Below are positions 1-8,393 of a DNA stretch of 37,265 nucleotides, one piece after another; position 1 is the stretch's first letter; each line of letters begins with the position of its first letter. The notes under the pieces are model-generated. The model was not told the DNA's origin and ran no database searches. It saw only the letters and a program-made list of their open reading frames with translations. The DNA is from Ilumatobacteraceae bacterium (GTDB lineage Bacteria > Actinomycetota > Acidimicrobiia > Acidimicrobiales > Ilumatobacteraceae). The stretch lies in assembly GCA_030727685.1 (NCBI GenBank), contig JANRBC010000027.1, positions 1 to 37,265 of the forward strand, written 5' to 3'. Both the position numbers and the translations under genes were made by a program.

Positions 1-27
1 TGGTCGGGTAGCGTAAAGAAGTCGTTT

Positions 28-100
28 GGGGCTATAGCTCAGTTGGTAGAGCGCTTCCATGGCATGGAAGAGGCCAGGGGTTCGAATCCCCTTAGCTCCA
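28..100 (+). tRNA. tRNA-Ala (anticodon GGC)
   Basis: A full 73-nt cloverleaf can be folded by eye. The acceptor arms GGGGCTA (28-34) and TAGCTCC (93-99) pair, followed by discriminator A100. The D arm is GCTC/GAGC, the anticodon stem is CTTCC/GGAAG around loop ATGGCAT, so the anticodon is GGC, and the T arm is AGGGG-TTCGAAT-CCCCT. The third acceptor pair is G30-T97, the G3:U70 wobble that is the known identity element of alanine tRNAs. The 3' CCA is not encoded. The SDR gene starts 45 nt downstream on the same strand. Confidence 0.97.
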
Positions 101-145
101 CTTTTGAATTCGGTGATGTTTCTCGGTGAGACTAAGTTTTACTCA

Positions 146-913
146 ATGGCAACGAGCACAAATTCGCAAGATTTTTCGCTAAATGGTTTGCGGGTGTTGG
201 TGACGGGTGGCGGTTCGGGCATTGGCAAAGCAATCGCCGATGCAATGACACACGCCGGTGCACGTGTTGTCGTGTGTGATGTAAACAACTCGACTAAACC
301 GAATTATGTTTGCGATGTTTCTAACTCGCGCGATGTCGATGCAATGTTTGCCGCGATTCAACGCGACCTCGGCGGTCTAGACGTATTAGTAAACAATGTC
401 GGCGTGCCAGGCCCCACGGCCCGCGTCGACGAAATGGATGCCGACGCATACGACGAGTGTGTGCGCATAAATCTGGGTGGCACATTTCGCTGCACTAAAG
501 CCGCCGTGCCGATGTTGCTAAAAACTTGCGGTTCGATCATCAACATTTCAACAAGCGCTGGCATCTTTGGCTATCCGTTGCGCTCACCATATGTCGCTGC
601 AAAGTGGGGCATTATCGGCCTAACAAAATCTTGGGCGATGGAGCTCGGCGCCGACGGTGTTCGATGTAATGCGATTTGCCCCGGCTCGGTCAGTGGCCCA
701 CGCATGGACGGGGTGATCGAGCGCGAAGCGGCTGCAACCGGCGTGAGCCCGCAAAGTATTCGTACCGGCTACGAGAACCAAGTTTCGATGAAGACTTTCA
801 TCGACGCGACAGATATTGCCGCAGCGGCAGTTTTTCTAAGTTCGCCTGCCGCCAGGTTCATTACTGGTCAGGTTTTGCCCGTCGATGGCAATATAGAAAC
901 CATGCGCGCCTAA
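146..913 (+). CDS. SDR-family NAD(P)-dependent oxidoreductase
   Basis: Classical short-chain dehydrogenase/reductase of 255 residues, the usual length. The Rossmann motif TGGGSGIG lies at residues 20-27, NNVG (usual NNAG) at 83-86, and the YxxxK pair is Y149/K153. The PG motif after the active site (CPGSVSGP) is present. The position that usually holds the catalytic Ser reads Thr136, flanked by Ser135 and Ser137. The ATG at 146 was chosen because the frame upstream runs into the tRNA; an ATG at 116 is possible but adds residues unlike SDR N-termini. It is followed 19 nt later by potA, with which it may be co-transcribed. It could oxidise an alcohol intermediate of the amine pathway suggested by its neighbours. 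The substrate is unknown. Confidence 0.9.
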   Translation: MATSTNSQDFSLNGLRVLVTGGGSGIGKAIADAMTHAGARVVVCDVNNSTKPNYVCDVSNSRDVDAMFAAIQRDLGGLDVLVNNVGVPGPTARVDEMDADAYDECVRINLGGTFRCTKAAVPMLLKTCGSIINISTSAGIFGYPLRSPYVAAKWGIIGLTKSWAMELGADGVRCNAICPGSVSGPRMDGVIEREAAATGVSPQSIRTGYENQVSMKTFIDATDIAAAAVFLSSPAARFITGQVLPVDGNIETMRA

Positions 914-932
914 AATTTTTTGGGGATCAAAT

Positions 933-1994
933 ATGTCAACAGTTGAACTAGACGGCGCGGTAACTCTCAAGAATTTATTTAAGTCGTACGGAGACCGAGT
1001 TGTCGTTAATGACGTCTCGTTAGAAATTAAAGCAGGCGAGTTTTTCTCGATGTTGGGGCCGTCGGGTTGTGGCAAAACAACGACCTTGCGCATGATCGGT
1101 GGCTTTGAGCAGCCTGACAGCGGCAGCGTATTTATCGACAACCGCGATGTAACCCGCGACGAGCCAGAGGAGCGGCCGTTAAACACGGTTTTTCAGAACT
1201 ACTCATTGTTTCCACATCTCAATGTCAAAGAAAACGTCAAGTTCGGTCTGCGCTTCGAAAATAAGTTCACGAAGAATACGAAGCCTGAAGATCAAAGAGT
1301 TGGCGAAGCGCTTGAACTAGTGCAACTGGGCAGTTTTAGCGAGCGTCGAGTGCACCAACTTTCGGGTGGCGAGCAACAACGTGTTGCATTGGCTCGTGCA
1401 CTGATACTTGAGCCAAGTGTTTTGTTGCTCGATGAACCACTTGGTGCGCTCGATGCACAGTTGCGCGCCAGATTGCAGATTGAACTAGCGACCTTGCAAC
1501 GTCAAATCGGCATCACATTTATTTACGTCACGCACGATCAGCATGAAGCCTTCACAATGAGTGACCGCATCGGCGTGATGCGCGCTGGTCGATTGATGCA
1601 AGTTGGTGCGCCACGCGAACTTTATGAATCACCCAACTCGGTTGAAGTGGCTCAGTTCATTGGCGCCGCAAACTTGATTGCCGGCGAGGTAACCGCGCGC
1701 GGCGTGGTCGAGTTTGCCAATGAGAAATTTGTTTGTTCTGAATCAGCACCATTGGGCAAAGGCATGATGATGATTCGACCAGAGCGTATTCGAATTGGTT
1801 CGGGCTCGCACAAGGCGATGATCGAACGAGTTACTTTTGCGGGTTCAAGCCTGCGTGTTGCTCTTAAAGTAGGCACCGAAACTATCAACGCAGAAGTTGC
1901 GAACGATGAAACTTCGGCGAGTCTTAGTGCGGGTCAAGTCACGACGATCGATGTTCTGCCCGACGCCGTGCGTGTTCTGCCGCTTTCGATTTAG
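933..1994 (+). CDS. potA: ABC transporter ATPase, PotA type (spermidine/putrescine family)
   Basis: ATP-hydrolysing subunit of an importer, 353 residues. Walker A GPSGCGKTT is at 42-50, a Q-loop follows in VFQNYSLFPH, the signature LSGGEQQRV starts at 143, Walker B LLLDEP has D167/E168, and the H-loop is in VTHDQHEA. The C-terminal third after about residue 240 has the TOBE-like region of PotA/FbpC ATPases. A GGGGA ribosome-binding site precedes the ATG. The gene stop overlaps the stop of potC on the other strand (1991-1994), so this subunit is encoded convergently to its presumed permeases. PotA-type ATPases serve polyamines, but also other small cations and amines, so the substrate is inferred only. 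Confidence 0.92.
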   Translation: MSTVELDGAVTLKNLFKSYGDRVVVNDVSLEIKAGEFFSMLGPSGCGKTTTLRMIGGFEQPDSGSVFIDNRDVTRDEPEERPLNTVFQNYSLFPHLNVKENVKFGLRFENKFTKNTKPEDQRVGEALELVQLGSFSERRVHQLSGGEQQRVALARALILEPSVLLLDEPLGALDAQLRARLQIELATLQRQIGITFIYVTHDQHEAFTMSDRIGVMRAGRLMQVGAPRELYESPNSVEVAQFIGAANLIAGEVTARGVVEFANEKFVCSESAPLGKGMMMIRPERIRIGSGSHKAMIERVTFAGSSLRVALKVGTETINAEVANDETSASLSAGQVTTIDVLPDAVRVLPLSI

Positions 1995-2863
1995 CTGTTT
2001 ATTTGGGTGACATCGGCAAGCGCTGCTCTCAGTCCGCCGCGTTCACCGTGTCGCTTGCGCCAGGTCGACAGACCGAACAATCCGATAATCAACACAGCGA
2101 ATGAAGTCAGAACGAGAAGAGTTGCAAGGGCGTTGAGTGCTGGCGTCGCACCACCACGCACTGACGAATAAATACGCAGTGGCACCGTCTCAGAACTGAC
2201 ACCAGCAGAGAGAAAACTTGTGATCACAAAGTCGTCGATCACAGTTGCGAAAACAACCACGAGACTGGCCATAACTGATGGCCAGAGCATTGGTAAAAGC
2301 ACGAAGCGCAACGCTTGCCATCTGGTGGCGCCAAGGTCTCTCGCTGCTTCTTCAAATGATGCGCCGATTGAAACGAGTCGTGCTCTCACGATGACGACGA
2401 CGCTGGCCAGTGAAAACGTGACGTTGCCCAACAACTGGGCAACGAACCCGAGTGGCACAGCGGTAAATAAACGGGTGAAAGTTAGGAGCAATGCGGCACC
2501 GACGACAATTTCGGGAGTAATCAGCGGCGTTGATGTCAAACCTTGGACAAAATTTGCACTACGACCACGAATGCGCTGTGAACCGATCGCCAAAGCAATG
2601 CCGAGCGGAGTGACAACAAGTATCGTCGCGAACGCCAACACGAGCGAGTTCGAAATCGCATTTCGGGTTTCATCGTTGCGAAAGATTGAGGCGTATGGGT
2701 CGGTGATCCACCAGCGAAGCGAGAAGCCTTGCCAAACTGTGCGACTTCGACCGTCGTTGAAAGAATAAATCACAGCGATTAAAACTGGTACGAGACTCCA
2801 GATGATGTATCCCCAAATTAGAAATTTAAGCGACAGGTTGCGATGGTTTGTTGCGTGAGCCAT
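1991..2863 (-). CDS. potC: ABC transporter permease, PotC type
   Basis: Inner-membrane permease of 290 residues with about six hydrophobic spans, starting with LIWGYIIWSLVPVLIAVIYS near the N-terminus. The EAA loop that contacts the ATPase is visible as EEAARDLGATRWQALRF. It starts 4 nt after the stop of potB, so the two permeases are surely co-translated. The N-terminus is short and typical of PotC rather than PotB. The C-terminal tail is cytoplasmic and basic (STWRKRHGERGG). Confidence 0.9.
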   Translation of the reverse strand: MAHATNHRNLSLKFLIWGYIIWSLVPVLIAVIYSFNDGRSRTVWQGFSLRWWITDPYASIFRNDETRNAISNSLVLAFATILVVTPLGIALAIGSQRIRGRSANFVQGLTSTPLITPEIVVGAALLLTFTRLFTAVPLGFVAQLLGNVTFSLASVVVIVRARLVSIGASFEEAARDLGATRWQALRFVLLPMLWPSVMASLVVVFATVIDDFVITSFLSAGVSSETVPLRIYSSVRGGATPALNALATLLVLTSFAVLIIGLFGLSTWRKRHGERGGLRAALADVTQINS

Positions 2864-2867
2864 TGGG

Positions 2868-3785
2868 TTATCTCGTCACTTGTCGGGTTTGTTGCCGAGT
2901 GCTGCGCAGATAGAACGACATAAACAGCAGCAAGAACAACGAAAGTGCGAGCACAAGCAGTGCGCCATTTTGCGGTTGAGAACTGGCATTCAAAAAGAAG
3001 TCAATTTGATTGCCGATCATTTCGGTGCTTGGTGAGCGTGAAAGCAGATCATTCGTGTAGTAATCGCCGAACATCGGCAAAGCGATCAAGATTCCGGCGG
3101 CGACCAAACCGGCTTTTGACATTGGCAAAGTCACTAATCGAAAGGCTTGCCGTGAGTTCGCACCGAGATCGCGTGCCGCATCGACTAATCGCCAATCAAG
3201 ACGCTCGAGTGTCGCATAGAGCGGCAAAATCAAAAACGGAATATAGCCATAGACCAAGCCAAGAATCACCGTGATAGGTGAGCCGTCAAGCCAGTTGTAG
3301 TTGACCCCGAATATGCGCATGAAACGAGTGAACAAACCATCGACGCTAAGCAAATTGACCCACGCCAACATGCGCATTAGATAGTTGACCCAGAACGGCA
3401 CGATGATCAGCACCAGCAAAAGAATTTTGCGCTTGCCGGCGTGCCGTGCCAAAAAATATGCGATCGGAAACCCGATGACAAAACTCAGGCTCATCGCACA
3501 TACAACGTAAACAACTGTGCGAATCGCCACACCTTGTAGCGGGCCTGTCGCAAGACTCGTGAAAATTTGTTGTGCTTGCACGAAATTCCATGACAGCGGG
3601 TTCCATTGCGGCACGGCGTCACGAAAGACCGGGTCGATCGTGCCAAATGCGACGCACGCCACTGCGTAAAACGGAATCGCGAAAAGCACGATCAGCCACA
3701 CCGTGCCGGGAATTGCAAATCCCGCCCAGAGGCGAGGTGATTTATTCAATTTAATTTGCGTCAGCCAGCGGTAAAGCGTGTCCAT
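2868..3785 (-). CDS. potB: ABC transporter permease, PotB type
   Basis: Inner-membrane permease, 305 residues from the ATG at 3785; a GTG at 3797 would add four residues. About six membrane spans are visible, for example PGTVWLIVLFAIPFYAVACV near the start. The EAA loop reads VDAARDLGANSRQAFRLVTL. The start lies inside the 3' end of potD (25-nt overlap from the ATG), which implies translational coupling potD-potB-potC. The start choice is not certain because neither candidate has a strong ribosome-binding site. Confidence 0.9.
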   Translation of the reverse strand: MDTLYRWLTQIKLNKSPRLWAGFAIPGTVWLIVLFAIPFYAVACVAFGTIDPVFRDAVPQWNPLSWNFVQAQQIFTSLATGPLQGVAIRTVVYVVCAMSLSFVIGFPIAYFLARHAGKRKILLLVLIIVPFWVNYLMRMLAWVNLLSVDGLFTRFMRIFGVNYNWLDGSPITVILGLVYGYIPFLILPLYATLERLDWRLVDAARDLGANSRQAFRLVTLPMSKAGLVAAGILIALPMFGDYYTNDLLSRSPSTEMIGNQIDFFLNASSQPQNGALLVLALSLFLLLFMSFYLRSTRQQTRQVTR

Positions 3786-4981
3786 TGGTCGAGCCACAGA
3801 GCATCGACTGCTGGCTCAAGTGAAACTTGGGCGAGGCCGGCCTCGTATTTTTCTGGCGTGACCAATGCATCGATCAACGACTCGGGGATTGTGCCACTCG
3901 AGATCAGAAGATCAACTGTTATTGATTCAAGCGCGGGCTGGTAGCCAACGTACTCACGGTTGAGCAATGCGTTATCTGTGTCACTCAAGAAGTTGATTAG
4001 TTGATGCGCAAGCACGGGCGCCTTCGCACTCTTGGTGATGCACATGAAGTCATTCTTGGCCACCGTCTTTTCTGGATACCAAAAGCCCAAAACATCTGGC
4101 GCCTCATTTTCTGGAAGATATTGCAATGCAGTGAATAAATCACCAGACCAAGTGAAGTTGATGTCGCGGTTGCCAGAAGGAATCTCTGTGTACGCCAAAA
4201 TATCAACTTTTGGATTAGTCGCCTCACGCAATGCAACTAAATCATCGCCAGCTTTTTGAATGATTGCCGCATCAGCCGTGTTGGCGTCGAAGTTGCCCGC
4301 ACGAAACATCGCCATTGTCAATGTGTCTCGGTATGAGTCGAGCACTCCGGCTTTGCCTTTGAACTGCGAATCCCAAAGCGTGTCATAGCCGTTGCTCGCA
4401 AATGCATTCTTGTCAATGCGATCGGTTCGATAGCCGATGCCGTTGCCATAAATAAAATACGGCACTGTGTATTGCGAGTCGAGATCGTAATAAGGACTTC
4501 GTAATCCGCTAATCACATTGCCAAAATTTGGAATGTACGACTTGTTGAGCGGCTGAAGCAAATCGGCAGCAATAAGTTTTGCCAACCCGGTATCTGTCAT
4601 GCCAAGGATTAGGTCTGGTTTGAAAGTGCCATTGCGCAACTTGGCGATGGCAGCTTCTTCTGTGTCGTAGATGCTGGTCACAACTTTGCATCCAAATTCT
4701 TTTTCAAAAATTGCGATCGACTCGGGGTTCTGATAGTCGGCCCAGTTGAGAACCTCGAGTGTGCCCGACTCGTTTGGCAAACCATCGGCAATTGCGTCAG
4801 TTGTTACTGGTAACTTCACTGGGTTTTGTGGCGTGCCGATTGATAAGCCACTCGACTCAGTTGATGATGAACCACCGCAGGCAGCAAGCAACGAACCGCC
4901 AATTGTGATCGCACCCGAAGTTATGGCGAGGTTTCGCAAGAAGTCGCGACGCCCCATTGGTCTAAATGGTTGGTTGGTCAT
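3761..4981 (-). CDS. potD: Substrate-binding lipoprotein, PotD type, Tat signal
   Basis: Extracytoplasmic binding protein of 406 residues. The N-terminus carries a twin-arginine motif (RRDFLR, R11/R12), a hydrophobic stretch, and a lipobox LLAAC with C35 as the lipidation site, so export by Tat and membrane anchoring are expected. The mature part shows PotD/PotF-like features: LEVLNWADYQNPESI after the leader, then an aromatic-rich cleft region (YFIYGNGIGYRTDR, NFTWSGDLFTALQY). It is the first gene of the potDBC operon and starts 17 nt from the divergent aminotransferase gene. The family binds putrescine, spermidine and related amines. The ligand here is not known. Confidence 0.92.
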   Translation of the reverse strand: MTNQPFRPMGRRDFLRNLAITSGAITIGGSLLAACGGSSSTESSGLSIGTPQNPVKLPVTTDAIADGLPNESGTLEVLNWADYQNPESIAIFEKEFGCKVVTSIYDTEEAAIAKLRNGTFKPDLILGMTDTGLAKLIAADLLQPLNKSYIPNFGNVISGLRSPYYDLDSQYTVPYFIYGNGIGYRTDRIDKNAFASNGYDTLWDSQFKGKAGVLDSYRDTLTMAMFRAGNFDANTADAAIIQKAGDDLVALREATNPKVDILAYTEIPSGNRDINFTWSGDLFTALQYLPENEAPDVLGFWYPEKTVAKNDFMCITKSAKAPVLAHQLINFLSDTDNALLNREYVGYQPALESITVDLLISSGTIPESLIDALVTPEKYEAGLAQVSLEPAVDALWLDQWTRFTAG

Positions 4982-4998
4982 GGACTAAACTTAGCAAC

Positions 4999-6387
4999 AT
5001 GCGTTCGCTCGACCAAATAATCGAGGCCGAAGAGCAAACATTTCTGCGTCGGGTACCTAAGTCGGTTGCCCTCCACGAGAGAGCCTCGTTGTCAATTCCT
5101 GGTGGTGTGCCGTCGAGTTGGGCAAGTTCGCGACCGACCCCAGTATGGGTCAGTCATGGCGAAGGTGCATACGTTTGGGATGTGGACGACAACCAATACA
5201 TCGACTTTCATGCCGGCTATGGCGCCAACATTGTTGGTCATGCGAATCCGAGCGTGGTTGCTGCCGTGCAAAAGCGCGTAACACAGGGCACGCACTTTGC
5301 CCAACCCACACCCGACTCGATAGTCGTTGCCGAAGAGTTGTCGCGCAGATTTGGTTTGCCGCAGTGGAGATTTTGCAACTCAGGAACAGAAGCGACGATG
5401 GACGCCGTGCACTTGATGCGCGCAATCACGGGTCGCGATTTGATCATAAAAGTTGAAGGCTCGTACAACGGCCACCACGACTCTGTCGCGATTTCAATTT
5501 TTCGCTCGGCGCAAGAACTTGGCCCCGCCGACAAACCATGGCTCACCCCAGGCGCCGGAATTCCGCAAGCGATTGCCGATTGTGTTCGTATCGTGCCATT
5601 TAATGACATTGACGCGCTGAGACATGTGCTTGCTGAATACGACGGCCAAATTGCCGGAATGATTTTCGAACCAATTTTGATGGGCGCAGGCATAATCGTG
5701 CCACAACCGGGGTATTTGGCGGCGGTAAAGAAGTTGGTTCATCAACATGGCGCGCTTTTGACATTTGACGAAGTTAAAACTGGTTTAGTGATTCACCAAG
5801 GTGGCGCAACTGCAATGTACGGCGTTACTCCAGACATAATTTGTCTTGCTAAAGCATTGGGAGGTGGCTTGCCATGTGGTGCAATCGGTGGCACGACTGA
5901 AGTGATGTCGGCAATCGCGAATGGCAGTTATAGCCAAGTCGGAACTTTTAATGGCAACCCATTGACGATGGCTGCAACAAAAGCCGTTCTGACTGAAGTA
6001 TTGACCGACGACGCGTATGCGCAAGCCAACGATGTGGGTGCATATATTTTGAAACACGCTGTATCGACTTTGCAAAGTCGCGGACAAGGTGCACACGGAT
6101 ATCAGTTTGGTTTCAAAGTATCGGTTGTCTTCTGCGCTGAGCCAGCAAAAAACTATCGTGACTTTCTAGAAGTAAGCACAGGTGCGATGCACCTGAATTA
6201 TTTAAAGCAATTTAACCGCGGAGTGTTTTTGGCGCCGTGGGGCAAGAGCGAGTCGCTCACACTTTCAGTTGCTCATACACGCGCGCATGGCGATGTGTTC
6301 TTGCAGAATCTTTCGCAACTTGCAGAGGTGATCGAATCTATGAGCGAGCGCAACTCAGAGGTTTTTGTCGCAGGTAGTTTTAACTGA
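4999..6387 (+). CDS. Class III PLP-dependent aminotransferase (GSA-aminomutase-like)
   Basis: PLP enzyme of 462 residues starting at the ATG at 4999; an upstream in-frame start at 4966 would overlap potD. Family motifs: NSGTEATMDAVHLMRAITGR (phosphate-binding region), EGSYNGHHDS, LTFDEVKTGL with the PLP-contacting Asp, and AKALGGGLPCGAIGG with Schiff-base lysine K285. The wording of these motifs is close to glutamate-1-semialdehyde 2,1-aminomutase, but many catabolic amine transaminases share it. Its position between an amine importer and two oxygenases argues for a catabolic role, not tetrapyrrole synthesis. Its 3' end overlaps the convergent Rieske gene by 8 nt. Confidence 0.9.
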   Translation: MRSLDQIIEAEEQTFLRRVPKSVALHERASLSIPGGVPSSWASSRPTPVWVSHGEGAYVWDVDDNQYIDFHAGYGANIVGHANPSVVAAVQKRVTQGTHFAQPTPDSIVVAEELSRRFGLPQWRFCNSGTEATMDAVHLMRAITGRDLIIKVEGSYNGHHDSVAISIFRSAQELGPADKPWLTPGAGIPQAIADCVRIVPFNDIDALRHVLAEYDGQIAGMIFEPILMGAGIIVPQPGYLAAVKKLVHQHGALLTFDEVKTGLVIHQGGATAMYGVTPDIICLAKALGGGLPCGAIGGTTEVMSAIANGSYSQVGTFNGNPLTMAATKAVLTEVLTDDAYAQANDVGAYILKHAVSTLQSRGQGAHGYQFGFKVSVVFCAEPAKNYRDFLEVSTGAMHLNYLKQFNRGVFLAPWGKSESLTLSVAHTRAHGDVFLQNLSQLAEVIESMSERNSEVFVAGSFN

Positions 6388-7483
6388 TTTCAGCGCGATA
6401 GCGACGAATGAGTTGCTTGCAGTAGCGCTCCATATTTGTGTGGTAGGCGTTGCTGAACGAACGTGAAGCCACACCGCGCTGCACTCGAACACACACTGAA
6501 ATATCTTGTTGGTTGACCAAGTCGCTAAAACTAATAGTCGGCTCAAGATCAAACTCAGGATTATCGACAACTTCTTTCGGAAACAGGTAATACGTATAAA
6601 TAGTCGTGTGCGTTGCCGAGCGAGGCACGTAACGAGTGAAAACTGCGACTGTCGGTGAGATGTCAATCAACATATTTGGGTAGACATACGCACCGAAAAC
6701 CGAATAGTCGTCCAGATCATCCATTGAGGGCAATAACGGCAGGTTTTCGTCTTTCTTGAAAGACAACGAGGTAGCTCCAGGCGAGAGGCTCACACCCCAA
6801 TCGGAGCGATCTTCTTGAGTTGTTTTGCCGGTTTTATAAACAGGCACAAGATCGACGAGCTCGGGGTGCACGACACCACAGTGCAAGCATTCGCTGTAGT
6901 TTTCGGCGAGCACCTTCCAATTGGCTTTGACTTCGTCAATCGTGGTTCGCGCATTTTTGAGGGTTGCAAGATTAAATTTTTCAAGCTCGCGTGGCAGTGA
7001 GTAGTGGTCAGTAAGCCATGTCGTTAAAGGTGGGGCATTGGGGTCGAGCGAAACAAAAATCGCCCCTTGCCATTCGTCAACATTGACTGGTTTCAAACCC
7101 AAAGTCGAGCGATCAATCGAATCTTTTTCATGCAGTGGGGTGGCGACGAGTGCGCCTTCAACCGAGTAGCTCCACGAATGATACGGACAAGTAATCGCCG
7201 CGCCGAAACCAGAACCGCTTGCATCGCAAAGTTGCGAACCGCGGTGCTGGCAAACGTTGTAATAGGCGCGCAGTTGATTTTCGCGATTGCGCAAAATCAG
7301 AATGCTTTCGTTGCCAATGTCGACTACCAGGCGATCACCGACTTTGTTGAGTTCTTCACTGATGCCAGCAAAGCACCAATTCGTGCCGTAGATCTTTTGC
7401 ATTTCGCGGTTGAAGATTTCGGGCGAGTTGTATTCTTCGCGGTTAAAACTTTCGCTGAGCCCGTTGATTTCTTTTTCGGTCAT
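6380..7483 (-). CDS. Rieske non-heme iron oxygenase, alpha subunit
   Basis: Oxygenase of 367 residues. The [2Fe-2S] Rieske site is C78-x-H80 (CQHRG) and C99-x2-H102 (CPYHSW). The mononuclear iron motif N195-x2-E198-x2-H201-x4-H206 sits in NYSECLHCGVVHPEL, a form typical of oxygenases acting on quaternary or methylated amines (GbcA, carnitine and stachydrine types), though this is by memory of motifs only. The ATG at 7483 overlaps the stop of the PhyH gene as ATGA, so the pair is translationally coupled. A longer reading to 7639 runs into the PhyH gene and is rejected. No ferredoxin or reductase partner is encoded in the window. Confidence 0.92.
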   Translation of the reverse strand: MTEKEINGLSESFNREEYNSPEIFNREMQKIYGTNWCFAGISEELNKVGDRLVVDIGNESILILRNRENQLRAYYNVCQHRGSQLCDASGSGFGAAITCPYHSWSYSVEGALVATPLHEKDSIDRSTLGLKPVNVDEWQGAIFVSLDPNAPPLTTWLTDHYSLPRELEKFNLATLKNARTTIDEVKANWKVLAENYSECLHCGVVHPELVDLVPVYKTGKTTQEDRSDWGVSLSPGATSLSFKKDENLPLLPSMDDLDDYSVFGAYVYPNMLIDISPTVAVFTRYVPRSATHTTIYTYYLFPKEVVDNPEFDLEPTISFSDLVNQQDISVCVRVQRGVASRSFSNAYHTNMERYCKQLIRRYRAEIS

Positions 7484-8364
7484 TTGGTTTTCCACCCTAA
7501 ACCAGTTGGAATATCTTCGTAGTCGACTGTCCAGAGTCGACCGCCATTTAGATCTGACCCGTCGTAACAGCGATAGCCGAGCAGGCGTTGTTGTAGAGGG
7601 GTCAATGTTTTTGCGCGGTCTTCGGTGACGCCAAGGCAACCTGCTTCTTCGGGTGTGAGCCAGCCATATATATATGACATGTGAAGGCCGAAGCGGGCTT
7701 CGTTTTTTGTTTTGTTGGCACCTGCGCTGTGAAGAACCTTTCCGGTGTAGATCATGCCGCTGCCGAGTGGCATTGCTGCTTGTGTGATTTCGTCTTCGGT
7801 GGCCTCACGCTTGTAGTCGGTCCATTTGTGGCTGCCGGGCGCAACACGTGTCGCACCGTTTTCGGTTGTGAAATCAGAAAGCGCGAGCATGCAACTAATT
7901 TGGCAAATCGATGTTGTCGGCGTATTCATGGTCGGCCAGTCGTCAGAGTCTCGATGCATGTATTGCGGGTTTCCGCCTGGCATGACGATCATCATTTGGC
8001 CGGTGTTCATCCAGTAACTCGCGCAATGTGGTTTGAGCAGAGCATCGGCGACGCCGAGCAAAATCGGGTGCACGAGCACCTCGTCGGCAAAAGTTTGTGA
8101 GCGTTGCGCGAGGCGTGTGAACCGCTTGGTTTGCTCTCCCCAAAAATGATTGACGAGCTCGTGGCTTGTCTTTGGGCCGATCTGTGTCGAAGTTGTAGTC
8201 GTTTTGAGTTCTTCGAGCATTCGCGCTACGACTTCGGGGCTCAGCATGTTGTGCACGATCACACCGCCATCGCGGTCAAGAATTTCGAGAATTTCGCTGA
8301 GTGGTGCAGTCTTGCCATCAACAACTGCGAGATTTGGTTTGATCGTCGCAGTCTGCGTATTCAT
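7480..8364 (-). CDS. PhyH-family Fe(II)/2-oxoglutarate-dependent dioxygenase
   Basis: Cytosolic dioxygenase of 294 residues. The double-stranded beta-helix facial triad is visible: H137-x-D139 in MHRDSDD and a distal H212 in VLHSAGAN, with R224 (NEARFG) well placed to bind the 2-oxoglutarate carboxylate. The start is ATG at 8364, preceded by AGGA at a good distance; a TTG two codons upstream would place the ribosome-binding site too close. It is first in a two-gene operon with the Rieske oxygenase (ATGA overlap). It lies 29 nt from the divergent luciferase-like gene, so the two share a short promoter region. The substrate is unknown. Confidence 0.9.
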   Translation of the reverse strand: MNTQTATIKPNLAVVDGKTAPLSEILEILDRDGGVIVHNMLSPEVVARMLEELKTTTTSTQIGPKTSHELVNHFWGEQTKRFTRLAQRSQTFADEVLVHPILLGVADALLKPHCASYWMNTGQMMIVMPGGNPQYMHRDSDDWPTMNTPTTSICQISCMLALSDFTTENGATRVAPGSHKWTDYKREATEDEITQAAMPLGSGMIYTGKVLHSAGANKTKNEARFGLHMSYIYGWLTPEEAGCLGVTEDRAKTLTPLQQRLLGYRCYDGSDLNGGRLWTVDYEDIPTGLGWKTK

Positions 8365-8393
8365 GGACAAATCCTACCAATTAGCCTTCAGTC

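Noticed and set aside
59..145. A longer SDR reading frame that begins inside the tRNA gene
   Set aside because: It would translate the 3' half of tRNA-Ala; the ATG at 146 gives a normal SDR N-terminus.
7484..7639. N-terminal extension of the Rieske protein
   Set aside because: It is arginine-rich shadow sequence from the overlapping PhyH gene; the ATG at 7483 gives an ATGA junction and a normal Rieske start.
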